Below, one piece after another: positions 63,358 to 64,000 of a stretch of DNA of 64,000 bases. Under the pieces are notes generated by a model. The model made no database searches. It was not told where the DNA came from and saw only the letters and a program-made list of their open reading frames with translations. The stretch's first letter is position 1; every line of letters starts with the position of its first letter. Source of the DNA: Tubulanus polymorphus (taxonomy: Eukaryota; Nemertea; Palaeonemertea; Tubulaniformes; Tubulanidae); the NCBI RefSeq assembly GCF_964204645.1, contig NC_134031.1:124001-188000 (forward strand), read 5' to 3'. A program made the translations under genes and the position numbers.

Positions 63358-64000
63358 ATGTCTGGAGATGATAAAACTGGGACTGGTACAGCTCCTCACG
63401 AGGGCAGCAGTAGAGCTGTGCCTTGTACAGCTCCTCACGAGGGCAGCAGCAGAAATGTTCAAGATTTAGTGAAGAAATTCTCTTCAGAAACAGATATCTA
63501 TGAAGATGATAAATTAACGACGTCAACATTTAAACAACAACAAATCAAATATTCTACTACAACAATAGAAACCAGTAGTACTAGTACTACATTCATCGGC
63601 ACGGCAACCAGATTAGGATCTCCGCAACAATCGATAAGACGACCGTATAAACAACATTCAATCGGTAGTATCCGTAGAAAGTTTGAGAACTCAGCAGCAG
63701 CCTGGGACCCAGCCCGCGACGCAGCCCGCAGCCCAAGGGCTGATTTACCATCTACCAGTACAGTTGTTAAAAATCAGACAACCACAGAAACGAGGAGTAC
63801 AGAGATATCAAGTGTAGCAGAGGTAGCTGAAAGCAGTCAGGTGCGCACTGTACTTGTTGAGGTAGCTGATAGTCTGAGTCAGGTACCCACTGAGACAACT
63901 GAAAGGAAGCAGGTGCAGGTGCCTGCTGATAACTCTTCAAATCGTAAATCTATTGACCTAATTCCAAATAAAAGTTTTTTACATTTCTCAAAACCGAGAC
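63358..64000 (+). CDS. N-terminal part of an unrecognised disordered protein (runs off window)
   Basis: An ATG at 63358 opens a frame that stays open to the window end (214 complete codons, no stop), so the gene or its first exon is truncated by the window. The protein is low-complexity and probably disordered: a short internal duplication (TAPHEGSSR twice in the first 32 residues), then NVQDLVKKFSSETDIYEDD (about 33-51), Gln/Thr/Ser-rich segments, and a basic SIGSIRRKFENSA motif (about residues 101-113). NVQDLVKKF and IRRKFE look like short helical motifs of cytoskeletal or signalling scaffolds, but I cannot name the family. Its same-strand position after the NRF-6-like polyA signal fits an independent gene. 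Confidence 0.7.
   Translation, partial: MSGDDKTGTGTAPHEGSSRAVPCTAPHEGSSRNVQDLVKKFSSETDIYEDDKLTTSTFKQQQIKYSTTTIETSSTSTTFIGTATRLGSPQQSIRRPYKQHSIGSIRRKFENSAAAWDPARDAARSPRADLPSTSTVVKNQTTTETRSTEISSVAEVAESSQVRTVLVEVADSLSQVPTETTERKQVQVPADNSSNRKSIDLIPNKSFLHFSKPR

Overview
This is a eukaryotic (metazoan) window. Every long gene is split by GT-AG introns, with one AT-AC intron. The proteins are animal-specific or animal-like: HPS3 of BLOC-2, CDC42, a NOP2 homologue, ER mannosidase I, two SLC7A cationic amino-acid transporters and a NRF-6-type acyltransferase. NRF-6-type proteins, the TTAGGG-like repeats, the tRNA-derived SINE-like elements, the MITEs and the very high minisatellite load suggest a non-vertebrate animal, perhaps a lophotrochozoan such as a mollusc, annelid or brachiopod. 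That placement is inference.

Layout: 1-1.9 kb, repeats. 1.9-5.1 kb (-), a 10-finger C2H2 protein, divergent from NOP2 (6.0-10.5 kb, +). 10.6-14.6 kb, a 2.28-kb tandem duplication, each copy carrying a MITE, separated by a CTG run. 15.4-17.4 kb (-), CDC42. 19.0-24.0 kb (-), SLC7A paralogue 1. 25.6-26.1 kb (+), an orphan single-exon gene with a repeat-rich 3' region. 32.0-38.4 kb (+), SLC7A paralogue 2. 39.7-49.2 kb (+), HPS3. 51.2-54.8 kb (-), MAN1B1-like. 55.9-62.1 kb (+), NRF-6-like. 63.4 kb to the end (+), the start of a further gene. For the multi-exon genes other than the truncated last one I joined exons by hand; phases close and totals divide by three (ZNF 992 aa, NOP2 672, CDC42 191, SLC7A-1 679 with an upstream exon, SLC7A-2 721, HPS3 1131, MAN1B1 626, NRF-6-like 763).

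The most striking property is how the minisatellites sit relative to splice sites. About 20 introns carry private tandem arrays or low-complexity tracts, and most begin within about 50 nt downstream of the 5' splice site. In at least five cases the repeat unit contains the splice junction itself: two MAN1B1 donors, one NRF-6 donor with 18 nt of exon, the NOP2 intron-3 acceptor and the SLC7A-1 acceptor. Each of these loci therefore holds a row of decoy copies of a real splice site. In HPS3 a coding 30-bp repeat and a roughly 46-copy intronic 39-bp array share a core across one exon-intron boundary. A second highlight is that NOP2 keeps a textbook U12-type AT-AC intron at the position of the classic P120 intron F.

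The genes do not form an obvious pathway. Shared themes are amino-acid transport (two SLC7A genes) and secretory or lysosome-related-organelle biology (MAN1B1, HPS3). Many long apparent open frames in the window are only repeat arrays whose period is a multiple of three.
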